Source: Candidatus Gastranaerophilales bacterium (lineage in GTDB: Bacteria; Cyanobacteriota; Vampirovibrionia; Gastranaerophilales; Gastranaerophilaceae). Taken from it: a stretch of DNA of 64,000 nucleotides. The DNA is taken from contig CANQDZ010000001.1 in the NCBI GenBank assembly GCA_947594025.1, positions 1-64,000 on the forward strand, given 5' to 3'. Below, piece after piece: positions 18,280 through 27,990 of this stretch. Each line of letters opens with the position of its first letter. The first letter of the stretch is position 1. The notes below the pieces were generated by a model. That model was not told where the DNA came from, made no database searches, and saw only the letters and a program-made list of their open reading frames with translations. Both the position numbers and the translations under genes were made by a program.

Positions 18280-19503
18280 GTGGAAAAGTTCAGATTAGAT
18301 GGTTTTGATAAAAGTTCAAACAACAGCGAGTACAGTAACCAAAGATATGTGTCAAAAGCTAACATCAAGGTTGTAGGTGTAGGCGGCGGCGGCGGAAATG
18401 CTGTAAACCGTATGATTAAAGCAGGTCTTGGCGGTGTTGAATTTTGGGCTATGAATACGGATGCTCAAGTTCTTGAAATGTCATCTGCCACAAAGAAAAT
18501 TCAACTTGGTGCCAAACTTACAAACGGTCTCGGTGCAGGCGGAAATCCTTCAGTCGGTGAAAAGGCTGCAGAAGAATCTAAAGAAGATTTAATGGTTGCT
18601 CTTGAAGGTGCCGATATGGTATTTGTCACAGCAGGTATGGGCGGCGGTACCGGCACGGGTGCAGCTCCGGTTGTTGCAAAAATTGCAAAAGAACTTGGTG
18701 CTTTGACTGTTGCAGTTGTTACAAAACCTTTTGGTTTTGAAGGCAAGAAAAGATTAAATCAAGCTTTACAAGGCTTGGAAAGATTAAAAGAAAATGTTGA
18801 TGCCCTAATTGTAATTCCAAACGATAAACTTTTAGAAGTAGTTGAACGCAGAACAACAATGAGAGATGCTTTCATCGTTGTTGATGAAGTTCTTCTATCA
18901 GGTGTTCAAGGCATTACAGATATCATCACCGTTCCCGGCATGATAAACGTTGATTTTGCAGATGTTAAGGCCGTTATGGCTTCATCAGGCTCAGCTCTAA
19001 TGGGTATAGGCAGAGCGTCAGGAGAAGGCAGAGCAATGGAAGCTGCAAGACTTGCCATAAACTCTAAATTGCTTGAAACATCAATCAACGGTGCAACGGG
19101 TATCATTATGAATGTAACGGGCGGTTCCGATTTAACATTATCTGAAGTTAACGAAGCTGCAAGCGTTATACACGATGCAGTTGCAGACGACGCAGAAGTT
19201 ATCTTCGGTACGGCACTTGATGACAGAATTCAAGGAGAAATCCAAATTACGGTTATCGCAACAGGTTTCCAATTAAGAAACGGCGAAGTAAAAGTTAAAG
19301 ATGATAAAAAATTATCATCAGTAGTTGATTTCTTCTCTCAAGGAAGCCCGTTTGGCGGTGTATCAAGCTTTGGTTCCACATCAAACACAAGCGAAGATAC
19401 AACTTCAACATCTTCTTATGACTCACCTCGTCCGCAGTCAAGCGAATCTACAGGCGGCTTGTTAGACATTCCTGAGTTTTTAAATCCAAACCCGAGAAGA
19501 TAG
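18280..19503 (+). CDS. ftsZ: Cell division protein FtsZ
   Basis: FtsZ is the tubulin-like GTPase that forms the division ring. The G-box [15 protein letters not shown] and the T7 loop [11 protein letters not shown] are present. The N-terminal [14 protein letters not shown] binds nucleotide. After a Ser/Thr-rich linker (residues 350-390) the conserved C-terminal peptide [13 protein letters not shown] would bind FtsA- or SepF-like partners. It starts with GTG behind a GGGGG ribosome site. The gene is monocistronic with its own promoter and terminator, not in a dcw cluster as in many bacteria. Confidence 0.98.
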   Translation: MEKFRLDGFDKSSNNSEYSNQRYVSKANIKVVGVGGGGGNAVNRMIKAGLGGVEFWAMNTDAQVLEMSSATKKIQLGAKLTNGLGAGGNPSVGEKAAEESKEDLMVALEGADMVFVTAGMGGGTGTGAAPVVAKIAKELGALTVAVVTKPFGFEGKKRLNQALQGLERLKENVDALIVIPNDKLLEVVERRTTMRDAFIVVDEVLLSGVQGITDIITVPGMINVDFADVKAVMASSGSALMGIGRASGEGRAMEAARLAINSKLLETSINGATGIIMNVTGGSDLTLSEVNEAASVIHDAVADDAEVIFGTALDDRIQGEIQITVIATGFQLRNGEVKVKDDKKLSSVVDFFSQGSPFGGVSSFGSTSNTSEDTTSTSSYDSPRPQSSESTGGLLDIPEFLNPNPRR

Positions 19504-19516
19504 TTAAAAATTAGGC

Positions 19517-19546
19517 AAAAAAGCGAGGTTAACCCCTCGCTTTTTT
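19517..19546 (+). terminator. Intrinsic terminator of ftsZ
   Basis: A 12-bp perfect stem (AAAAAAGCGAGG / CCTCGCTTTTTT) with a TTAACC loop and a T-run directly follows the ftsZ stop codon. Confidence 0.92.
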
Positions 19547-19608
19547 GTGCCTTACTTACTGCGCCTCACCGTTTTTTGTGTCTTATTTATTGCATTTTAT
19601 ATAAAAAT

Positions 19609-19623
19609 TGCTAGAATAAAGTT
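19609..19623 (+). promoter_or_regulatory. Extended -10 promoter of xerC, leaderless
   Basis: TGC-TAGAAT (19609-19617) is followed by 6 nt and the ATG at 19624. No ribosome-binding sequence is present. The predicted transcript begins at the start codon. Confidence 0.55.
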
Positions 19624-20499
19624 ATGTTAAAAGAGCAGTTAGACGAATATATCGACTTTTTAAAATATGAAAAATGCCTGAGTGATAACACAATTCTTGC
19701 ATACAAAAAAGATATAGAATCATTTACGGAATACCTTAAAGATTTAAAGATATATGACTCATCCGGAGTAGGGCGCAAGAATATAGGTTCTTATACCACT
19801 TATCTTGCAACAAATAATATAAAGCCGAGCAGTATTGTAAGAAAAATTGCGTCAATAAAAGGATTTTTTAGGTTTCTAAATGCAAGGCAAGAAATAAAAA
19901 ACAACCCCTCTCTTGATGTTTCAAGCCCAAAGGTTCCAAACAGACTGCCAAAAGTTCTTTCAATTGATGAAATAGAAAAACTGCTCATCGGCAAAATGGA
20001 CTTAATGGATAAAGCAATATTTGAACTCCTTTATGCAACAGGGCTTCGTGTGAGCGAACTTGTAAATTTAACCGTAGATAATATAGATTTTAAAAGAAAT
20101 ACTGTAAGAACAATAGGAAAGGGCTCAAAAGAAAGGATTATTCCGTTGGGTTCAAAGGCAAAAACCGCACTTAAAGCTTATCTTGCAGATAGAGAAATTA
20201 AAATAAAACTTATGAGCCCCAAATATTTAAAAGCCGATATGGTCTTTTTAAATCAACATGGAGGCGCCATTTCAAGACAGTATGTCTATAGTTTTATAAA
20301 AGAACAGGGAAAAATAATAAATAAAAATATTTCACCTCACACAATAAGACATTCATTTGCCACTCACTTACTTGAAAACGGTGCAGATTTACGCGTTGTG
20401 CAAGAGCTTTTAGGGCACAGCAGTATTGTAACAACTCAACTTTATACTCACATAAGCAAAAAACGATTAAGAGAAGTTTACCACAGCATAAACGGCTAA
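19624..20499 (+). CDS. xerC: Tyrosine recombinase XerC/XerD
   Basis: This site-specific recombinase is likely to resolve chromosome dimers at dif. It has the N-terminal SAM-like core-binding domain (residues 1-95). Catalytic residues appear in ATGLRVSELVNL (Arg), HTIRHSFATHLL (His-x-x-Arg), LLGHSSIVTTQLYTHIS (His and nucleophile Tyr). The 291-aa length fits the Xer family rather than phage integrases. Whether it is XerC or XerD cannot be settled without the other copy. Its 3' end overlaps the convergent glgX stop by 4 nt. The mRNA is probably leaderless. Confidence 0.92.
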   Translation: MLKEQLDEYIDFLKYEKCLSDNTILAYKKDIESFTEYLKDLKIYDSSGVGRKNIGSYTTYLATNNIKPSSIVRKIASIKGFFRFLNARQEIKNNPSLDVSSPKVPNRLPKVLSIDEIEKLLIGKMDLMDKAIFELLYATGLRVSELVNLTVDNIDFKRNTVRTIGKGSKERIIPLGSKAKTALKAYLADREIKIKLMSPKYLKADMVFLNQHGGAISRQYVYSFIKEQGKIINKNISPHTIRHSFATHLLENGADLRVVQELLGHSSIVTTQLYTHISKKRLREVYHSING

Positions 20500-22601
20500 C
20501 GTTCAATAAACATCATAAAAGAATTCGGCTCTAATTTTAAAATATCGCTTGTGAAAAGTTCGCCTTCATTATTTATGGCGCCGTCTTTTGTTGTGTCCAA
20601 TAGCTGATACCAGTTTTTATTTTCCTTATTTTTAGGAAGCTTAATTTCAACGGGATATCGGGCTTTAGATGTTGCACAGTATATGGCATTTTCATCATTT
20701 ATCTTAAATAGGAAATAATCCATACCTTTATTTTGCCAGTAGTTCCAATTATCGTTCGGGATTATGTTTGCGTTTGTTCCGTAGTAATCGATTTTGTTAT
20801 GATAACCGGGCTCGCTTAAAATCTTATGGCTTTTTCTAAAGTTCATCATTGATTTAATAAATGTATAAATTCTGTATTCTCTGGAATTTTTATCCTTAAT
20901 TTTTGAAAAATCGATATAATTTATGTAGTTGTCAAGATTGTAGCTGTTATTATTACCTAATTTTGTATGCCCAACCATATCTCCCACCTGAAGCATGGGA
21001 ATTCCTTTTGATAAAAATAAAAGAGCAACCTGTTTTTTAATTGAAAGTTCTTGTTTTTCCTTATCCCCGCCATAACTTGAGCACATTTCCCAATCTGAAC
21101 CGTCTGATGTTTCGGCAGATTTTTTATCGTAAGAGTTTAAATCATTAAGGGTAAAACCATCATGAGATGCTATGTAATTTATAGCTTTCAAGTCCTCGCC
21201 AAAGCAAAATGGCGTTCCTTCAATCAAGTTTCTCAGACCCAAAGGATCTGTCCCTTGAGGCGAAATTGTATTTGCTCTTATTGTATTTCTTGCAACATCA
21301 CTCCATTCAAGCCAATTTGAGGGGAAGTTGCCTAGTTGATAACAGCAAGAACCGGAACACACCCAAGGCTCCGCAATTAAAAATACTCCTTCTCCTTTTT
21401 CATGACTATCAAGAACGCGAATTCCTCTTTCTTTTAACCTATCCTCTATGTGACAAATAAATCCGTCGTATTTATCATAAGAAACACCCATACCGCTATC
21501 TTTATCCATTAATGCAGCTGCAAGGTCAAACCTGAAAGCATCAACACCTTGTTTTATCCAAAATTCAAGTGAATCTATGATTAAATCTTGAACGCCTTTA
21601 TTTGCAACATTGAAATCGTTATTACATCCTGAATAACATGTATAGAAATTATCGGATGTTTGCTTGTAGTATGTTTGATTATCGATAAGGGCATAACTCA
21701 TTAAATCGGCATCATTAGGGGTACTGTACGTTCTTGCTTCGCCCGTATGATTAAAAACAATATCCATACAAACTTTTATATCGTTTTCATGAAAGGCGTT
21801 AACCATTTTTCTAAATTCATTGAGTGCTTCTCCGTTTTTCTTTGAATAAGAATATTTTTTCGAAATTGCAAAATAGCTCAAGGGAATATAACCCCAGTGG
21901 TTATTTTCGTCATCAAATTCATTTAAGGGCAAAAATTCAATTGTTGTGAAGCCCATTTCTTTAAGCCTTTTGGCAAATTTAAGAGCACCCGTATATGTTC
22001 CATGTTCTTTTATATTTAAAAGTTCGGTCAAATCTTTTAAATGCACTTCTCCTATAATTTCGTCTTTTGGTGCACGAAGATTTAAGACCTTAGACATCTT
22101 AAAATCGTCAATATAGTTAAAAGTACTTTTTGATGCATACTTAGAATTATCTTCCTTATAATTTTCAGCATTTACTCTGAATTTCTTATATTTTGAAGGG
22201 AGATGACTTATTTCCAACCCGTATGGGTCATAAGCAATTTTGTTCGGATTGAAACGGTTATGGTTTTCATCAACAAATGATTTAAAGCCTATATCCGTAT
22301 TTGGTTTAAAGTTTTTATCGTATTCCCAATTTGGTCCAAAAACTCTAAAACCGTAATAGAAAGTTTTTTTAAGGTATTTGCATTCAGACAATTTAACGGA
22401 TACTTCAAAAATATCTTCGCTGTTTTTTAACATATCGACATTAAAAACGGACTCCTCTCCTTCCGCTTCTTTAAAAATGCACAAGATAACATGAGTTGCA
22501 TTTAAAGAATAAAGCTTAAAATCAATGCTTTTTGCGGCAGGATTATATACGGCACCCAGCCTTGAATGGTTTTTTGCCAAAAATTTATTTTGCAATTTCA
22601 T
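20496..22601 (-). CDS. glgX: Glycogen debranching enzyme (GlgX/isoamylase type, GH13), 701 aa
   Basis: This GH13 enzyme hydrolyses alpha-1,6 branches of glycogen or limit dextrin. An N-terminal carbohydrate-binding domain (residues 8-125) precedes the TIM barrel. The catalytic nucleophile is in VDAFRFDLAAAL, the acid in FLIAEPWV, and the third Asp in IASHDGFTL. MDIVFNHTGE is the conserved region I. It is the third gene of the ahcY-DUF1015-glgX minus-strand run, 11 nt after its neighbour. GlgX versus other isoamylases is judged from overall motifs only. Confidence 0.9.
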   Translation of the reverse strand: MKLQNKFLAKNHSRLGAVYNPAAKSIDFKLYSLNATHVILCIFKEAEGEESVFNVDMLKNSEDIFEVSVKLSECKYLKKTFYYGFRVFGPNWEYDKNFKPNTDIGFKSFVDENHNRFNPNKIAYDPYGLEISHLPSKYKKFRVNAENYKEDNSKYASKSTFNYIDDFKMSKVLNLRAPKDEIIGEVHLKDLTELLNIKEHGTYTGALKFAKRLKEMGFTTIEFLPLNEFDDENNHWGYIPLSYFAISKKYSYSKKNGEALNEFRKMVNAFHENDIKVCMDIVFNHTGEARTYSTPNDADLMSYALIDNQTYYKQTSDNFYTCYSGCNNDFNVANKGVQDLIIDSLEFWIKQGVDAFRFDLAAALMDKDSGMGVSYDKYDGFICHIEDRLKERGIRVLDSHEKGEGVFLIAEPWVCSGSCCYQLGNFPSNWLEWSDVARNTIRANTISPQGTDPLGLRNLIEGTPFCFGEDLKAINYIASHDGFTLNDLNSYDKKSAETSDGSDWEMCSSYGGDKEKQELSIKKQVALLFLSKGIPMLQVGDMVGHTKLGNNNSYNLDNYINYIDFSKIKDKNSREYRIYTFIKSMMNFRKSHKILSEPGYHNKIDYYGTNANIIPNDNWNYWQNKGMDYFLFKINDENAIYCATSKARYPVEIKLPKNKENKNWYQLLDTTKDGAINNEGELFTSDILKLEPNSFMMFIER

Positions 22602-22612
22602 TTTCCTTTATC

Positions 22613-23890
22613 TTATTTTGACCAAAGAGGATTGATTGCAAGTCCGCTTAATAATTTTGGATAGAAATATGTAGATTTTTGAGGCATTTTGTATCCGGCT
22701 GATGAAATATCTCTTATATCTTGCATTTTAGGATACGCCATAATGAATGATGCGCAAGCCTTTCCCGTATCTATCATATCAAAAGCTTCTTGTTCTTGTT
22801 TTATGTATTTAATACCTTCCTGTGCCATTTGCTGTTCTTTTGAATAGCCAAGTTCTTTTGTAATAATTAATTCGTGAAGTACGGTTAAATCAAGTTTTTT
22901 AAGAACCTCGGGCGCATCAACAAGATTTAGGGCTTCGGGTTTTAATTTTAATACGTAAAACTTATTAACACCTCTCAAGATTAAACCCATTGTGATTTGT
23001 TTCTTGTTTTCTTCCTCTATTTTTTGTAAGAACTTTTCTTTAACATTGTCCTTATTTTCTGCATTGAAGTCAAATTCTTCTATTTCGTAGTATTTTTTTA
23101 CACTGTCAAGAATATCCTCTTTGTCAAATTCTTTTGTTATAATTCTGTGTGTCGGGTATACAATAAGGTTTTCGTCATCCAGATTTGTAAAATAGCTCAT
23201 AACAAATTTTGCTTCGTCATTTTCGGGATGTTCTTTTGAATAATTCATTGATGTTTCATATCTGTGATGACCGTCCGCAATAAGAAGCGTTTTATACTTC
23301 ATCATATCCTGTATGGCTTTAATATCATTTTCATCATCAATTAACCATACAAGATTTTGAACGCCTTTATCATCCTTTACGTCAATGAAAGGCTTTGTTT
23401 GAGATATTTTTTTGCCTATGTTGTTTTCCATAAGCATTGTTATATCGGAATAAACCATAAATATTTGGCTAAAGAATGCCTTGCAGGCGCTAACAAGTTT
23501 TAGTCTGTCAGCCTTTGGACCGCCCATTGTAAATTCATGAGGAAATATGCTTCCTTTTCCAAATTCTTCGATTTTATTTCTTGCAATAAAACCTTTTCTT
23601 TCAATGTTTTGACCTTTTTCGTTAACGTATTTTTGAACAATATATAAAATGCAAGGTTTATCAAGTTGTTTTAAAATGCCTTCTTCAAGCCATTTTTCAA
23701 AGTCTCGTTTTGCATCTTCATATCTGTTTTCGCCTTTTGCCAAAATCAAACGTACGATATTATATGCACTTCTGCCATATAATTCATCTTGATAGCCCGA
23801 GTCAATGACATCATAAGGCGGTGCCACAACATCATTTATATCAACCTTGTCTTGGTTGTACACAATTACATTAAGCGGTCTTATTTCCAT
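22613..23890 (-). CDS. DUF1015 family protein, 425 aa
   Basis: This is a conserved bacterial and archaeal family with no firmly assigned function. Recognisable segments are DVVAPPYDVI near residue 22, FPHEFTMGGPKADRL, and the signature LLIADGHHRYETSMNYS. The conserved His/Arg cluster suggests an enzyme acting on a phosphorylated or nucleotide substrate, but this is inference. It lies 14 nt after ahcY and 11 nt before glgX on the same strand, with ribosome site AGGAG. Confidence 0.88.
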   Translation of the reverse strand: MEIRPLNVIVYNQDKVDINDVVAPPYDVIDSGYQDELYGRSAYNIVRLILAKGENRYEDAKRDFEKWLEEGILKQLDKPCILYIVQKYVNEKGQNIERKGFIARNKIEEFGKGSIFPHEFTMGGPKADRLKLVSACKAFFSQIFMVYSDITMLMENNIGKKISQTKPFIDVKDDKGVQNLVWLIDDENDIKAIQDMMKYKTLLIADGHHRYETSMNYSKEHPENDEAKFVMSYFTNLDDENLIVYPTHRIITKEFDKEDILDSVKKYYEIEEFDFNAENKDNVKEKFLQKIEEENKKQITMGLILRGVNKFYVLKLKPEALNLVDAPEVLKKLDLTVLHELIITKELGYSKEQQMAQEGIKYIKQEQEAFDMIDTGKACASFIMAYPKMQDIRDISSAGYKMPQKSTYFYPKLLSGLAINPLWSK

Positions 23891-23904
23891 TTTTGCTCCT
23901 GTTT

Positions 23905-25179
<1,275 letters not shown>

Positions 25180-25218
25180 CTATACCCATATTTTACCACA
25201 AAATACTCTGCGGTCTTT

Positions 25219-25854
25219 TTATTTTTTGTATTTCTCATGATGATATATCACATCGGTTACATATAAATTTTCACATGTACCGTTTCGTAAATCATATTTT
25301 ATGAGACTGCTTTTTCCGGAATAAGATTCTTTTGTGCTTATATTTTTCCCTTCCAATTTAACAATATAGCCTCTTAAGTATACGCTGTCCCCTTTTCTCA
25401 GCTTTTTGAGTTTTTTAAGAATTTCATTATTTTTGGGGATAAGATGAATATTTGCAGCATGAGATTTCACGTATCTTGAGTCCAAACTCTGAAAATCGTA
25501 ATTAAGCTTCCGTGTTTCGTAATAAGTTTTAATCTTCTTATACTCATTACCCTTGTAAAACGGTCCCCACGCAACACCAAGGTCTTGAGGGGAAATAACG
25601 GCATCTATCCCGTAAAAATAAGACTTTTTATTTAAAACTTTTGCAGTTACTTCATAATGAGCTGAAGGAATAATAAGTATTTTCCAATCGCCTATATTCT
25701 TTACGTATTTCAACTCATCTGTCTGTTTTTTTGATAAGTCGTACCGGTAGGGTCCGTCAAAATATGGTATATCTCTCGGGTCATCCTGCATATAATTATT
25801 CCAGCAGGTAAGAACAATCAGAAAAAATAATATATAGGTTATCAGCTTATTCAT
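25219..25854 (-). CDS. Membrane-anchored protein of unknown function, 211 aa
   Basis: An N-terminal hydrophobic segment (residues 4-18) ends in LTCWNN; the Cys could be a weak lipobox, but the -1 Thr is unusual, so a simple anchor is as likely. The body has ISPQDLGVAWGPF, HAANIHLIPKN, GDSVYLRGYIVKLEG and SSLIKYDLRNGTCENLYV. I recall this order from a family of small bacterial conserved hypotheticals with the pattern WG..., NxHLIP..., SSL...GxCE, function unknown. The start overlaps the gatA stop by 4 nt, so it is translationally coupled to gatA. Confidence 0.75.
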   Translation of the reverse strand: MNKLITYILFFLIVLTCWNNYMQDDPRDIPYFDGPYRYDLSKKQTDELKYVKNIGDWKILIIPSAHYEVTAKVLNKKSYFYGIDAVISPQDLGVAWGPFYKGNEYKKIKTYYETRKLNYDFQSLDSRYVKSHAANIHLIPKNNEILKKLKKLRKGDSVYLRGYIVKLEGKNISTKESYSGKSSLIKYDLRNGTCENLYVTDVIYHHEKYKK

Positions 25855-27287
25855 TTAAGTCCCAGTTCTACATTATAAGCAGTTCTTAAAAGTACATCTT
25901 CTTTTAAAACATCCGTCATGATTTGAAGACCGACGGGCATGCCCTCCCTGTCAAAACCGACAGGGGTGCTGAGAGCAGGAATACCTGCCAAGTTTGCACA
26001 AATAGTTCCAATATCGGTTAAATACATTGCAAGCGGGTCATCATTTCTTGAACCCAAGTCGAATGCGGTTGTAGGACATGTCGGAGATACAAGAACGTCA
26101 ACTTCTTTAAATACTCTATCAAATTCATTTTTAACCAATCTGCGCATTTGTTGAGCTTTTTTGTAATATGCATCATAGTATCCGCTTGAAAGAGCATAAG
26201 TTCCAAGCATTATACGTCTCTTCACTTCGTCGCCAAAACCTTCCGCACGTGTCTTTGTATACATTTCCAGCAAGTTTTCGGCGCCTTTTGTTCTGTGTCC
26301 GTATCTAACGCCATCAAATCTTGCAAGGTTAGAACTTGCCTCAGCCGTTGCAAGAACGTAGTAAATACCGATTGCGTATTTTAATGTCGGCATTTTTACC
26401 TCTTTTACGGTTGCACCTGCTTTTTTCAAAACCTCGATTGAGTTCAGAACATTTTTTTTAACGTCTTCTTCAACACCTTCTTGCATTAAGTCCGTTATAA
26501 CACCAACCTTTAAGCCTTTAATGTCTTGTTTTAAAGAACTTAAAATATCACCTGCAGGCATATCTAAAGATGTTGAATCATGCATATCATGTCCTGCAAT
26601 CACCTGATAAAGAGCGGCGGCATCTTCAACACATCTGCCAAAAGGACCGATTTGATCAAGCGATGAGGCAAAGGCAATAAGTCCGTATCTTGAAACACGT
26701 CCGTAGGTTGGTTTAAACCCTGTAAGACCACAGAAGCTTGCGGGAAGTCTTATACTTCCGCCCGTATCGGAGCCAAGAGAAACAGTTGCCTCAAAAGCAG
26801 CAACGGAAGCTGCCGAACCGCCTGAGGAGCCGCCCGGAACTTTTTTTGTGTTTATTGGATTTCTTACGATTTTGAACGCTGAATTTTCATTACTTGAGCC
26901 CATTGCAAATTCATCAAGGTTAGTTTTACCTACGATTGGAACCAAGTTTTCTTTCAATTTAACTACAACGGTTGCGTCGTAAGGGGAAACGTAATTTTCC
27001 AAAATTTTAGATGATGCGGTTGTATATGAACCTATCATATTCATATTATCTTTTAGTGCTAAAGGAATACCCGCCATAAGAGGTAATTCTTCACCTTTTT
27101 CTATTTTTTCGTCAACTTTTTTTGCTGTCTCATATGCATATTCTTTTGTTAATGAGTTATATGCGCCGATTTCTTCGTCCCTTTTTTCTATTTGTTCATA
27201 TGTTAAATCCAATAACTCAACGGCCTTAATCTCTTTGCTTAAAAGAGCTTGTCTTTGTTCAACCGCTGTTTTTTCAATAATTGTCAT
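25851..27287 (-). CDS. gatA: Glutamyl/aspartyl-tRNA amidotransferase subunit A
   Basis: This is the amidase subunit of GatCAB, which supplies ammonia from glutamine to convert Glu-tRNA(Gln) or Asp-tRNA(Asn). The amidase Ser-Ser-Lys triad is visible: Lys in IPLALKDNMNM, and the serines in GGSSGGSAASVA and GSDTGGSIRLPA. I take the ATG at 27287 (478 aa) because it has the ribosome site GAGGAAG; an upstream in-frame extension of 16 residues is spurious. gatB and gatC are not adjacent. The anchored-protein gene follows with a 4-nt overlap. Confidence 0.95.
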   Translation of the reverse strand: MTIIEKTAVEQRQALLSKEIKAVELLDLTYEQIEKRDEEIGAYNSLTKEYAYETAKKVDEKIEKGEELPLMAGIPLALKDNMNMIGSYTTASSKILENYVSPYDATVVVKLKENLVPIVGKTNLDEFAMGSSNENSAFKIVRNPINTKKVPGGSSGGSAASVAAFEATVSLGSDTGGSIRLPASFCGLTGFKPTYGRVSRYGLIAFASSLDQIGPFGRCVEDAAALYQVIAGHDMHDSTSLDMPAGDILSSLKQDIKGLKVGVITDLMQEGVEEDVKKNVLNSIEVLKKAGATVKEVKMPTLKYAIGIYYVLATAEASSNLARFDGVRYGHRTKGAENLLEMYTKTRAEGFGDEVKRRIMLGTYALSSGYYDAYYKKAQQMRRLVKNEFDRVFKEVDVLVSPTCPTTAFDLGSRNDDPLAMYLTDIGTICANLAGIPALSTPVGFDREGMPVGLQIMTDVLKEDVLLRTAYNVELGLK

Positions 27288-27322
27288 GTTCTTCCTCGCA
27301 ATTTCTGATGTAACATTATAAT

Positions 27323-27688
27323 ATGTCAAACACAAAAAAAGGTAAACTGGGGGAAGACATAGCTGTTAAATATCTTCAAAAAAACGGCTATAAAATATTG
27401 GAAAGAAATTACCGCTATTCAAAGTATGGCGAGATTGATATAATCGCATACAAAAATTTTAAAATAATTGCAGTCGAAGTGAAAGCAAGAACAAGCCTTA
27501 TTTGCGGAGAACCGATTGAAGCCGTTACAAAGGATAAGATAAACAAAATTCATGCAACGCTCAATTATTACTTAGGACATACAAAAATCCCGAGAATATC
27601 TCATCAAATAGATGTTATATCCATTGTATTCAACAAAGATAATCCTGAACTAAACAGTATAAACCATTTAAAAAATATAGAAATTTGA
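27323..27688 (+). CDS. yraN: YraN/UPF0102 nuclease-fold protein, 121 aa
   Basis: This small endonuclease-like protein belongs to the UPF0102 family. The family motif KLGEDIAVKYLQKNGYKILE is near the N-terminus, followed by GEIDIIAYKNF and VEVKAR, giving the D-x-n-E-x-K nuclease pattern. A role in DNA processing is suspected for the family but unproven. It is divergent from gatA; their starts are 35 nt apart with AT-rich TATAAT-like sequence between. No ribosome site is seen. Confidence 0.9.
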   Translation: MSNTKKGKLGEDIAVKYLQKNGYKILERNYRYSKYGEIDIIAYKNFKIIAVEVKARTSLICGEPIEAVTKDKINKIHATLNYYLGHTKIPRISHQIDVISIVFNKDNPELNSINHLKNIEI

Positions 27689-27716
27689 TTGCTCTAAAAA
27701 AGGACGAGGTTTTTAG

Positions 27717-27860
27717 TTATAGGCTGAAAGCGGCAACGGCAGTAGATTTGTCTGCTTTTAAAATTGTGTTTTCCGTGTAAGAAAAAATTACAAAAAGCAT
27801 TACCGTGCAAATTGCAATCAGCATAACCATAACCATGTTTGCAAAAAATCTTTCTTTCAT
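27717..27860 (-). CDS. Small single-span membrane protein, 47 aa
   Basis: This short ORF accounts for most of the otherwise empty 302-nt gap between yraN and the repeat protein. The product starts MKERFFANMVMVML, continues with a hydrophobic stretch (residues 8-27) and ends with a polar tail TENTILKADKSTAVAAFSL. A GGAG motif lies 11-12 nt before the ATG. It follows the 11-mer-repeat gene on the same strand and may share its transcript. I do not recognise the family, and its existence rests on the ORF, ribosome site and transmembrane pattern. Confidence 0.5.
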   Translation of the reverse strand: MKERFFANMVMVMLIAICTVMLFVIFSYTENTILKADKSTAVAAFSL

Positions 27861-27901
27861 GCTAAATGACACTCCGTTTCTCTCTACAATTCTCTTTTGT
27901 C

Positions 27902-27960
27902 TGTCTGTTTTCTATCCGTGTTTTGTCTGTTTTCTATCCGTGTTTTGTCTGCTTTGTCTG
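27902..27960. repeat. 22-bp tandem repeat, two full copies plus remnants
   Basis: Two identical 22-bp units begin with TGTCTGTTTTCTATCC (27902-27923 and 27924-27945). Further TGTCTG hexamers follow to 27960. The array lies between the stop of the repeat-protein gene and the start of the 47-aa ORF. It has no coding role in either strand that I can see and may be replication-slippage material or a binding array. Confidence 0.8.
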
Positions 27961-27990
27961 TTATTTAAAATAGGGAAGGTTAATTATTTA

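Noticed and set aside
19624-20499. Phage or integron integrase marking a mobile element
   Set aside because: Length and motifs fit a chromosomal XerC/D; no flanking repeats, tRNA or cargo genes are present.
27288-27335. 16-residue N-terminal extension of gatA
   Set aside because: It overlaps the divergent yraN start and its promoter region; the ATG at 27287 has a good ribosome site and fits family N-termini.
27902-27960. CRISPR or rho-independent terminator
   Set aside because: Only two full 22-bp copies, with no spacers, and no inverted repeat, so neither fits.
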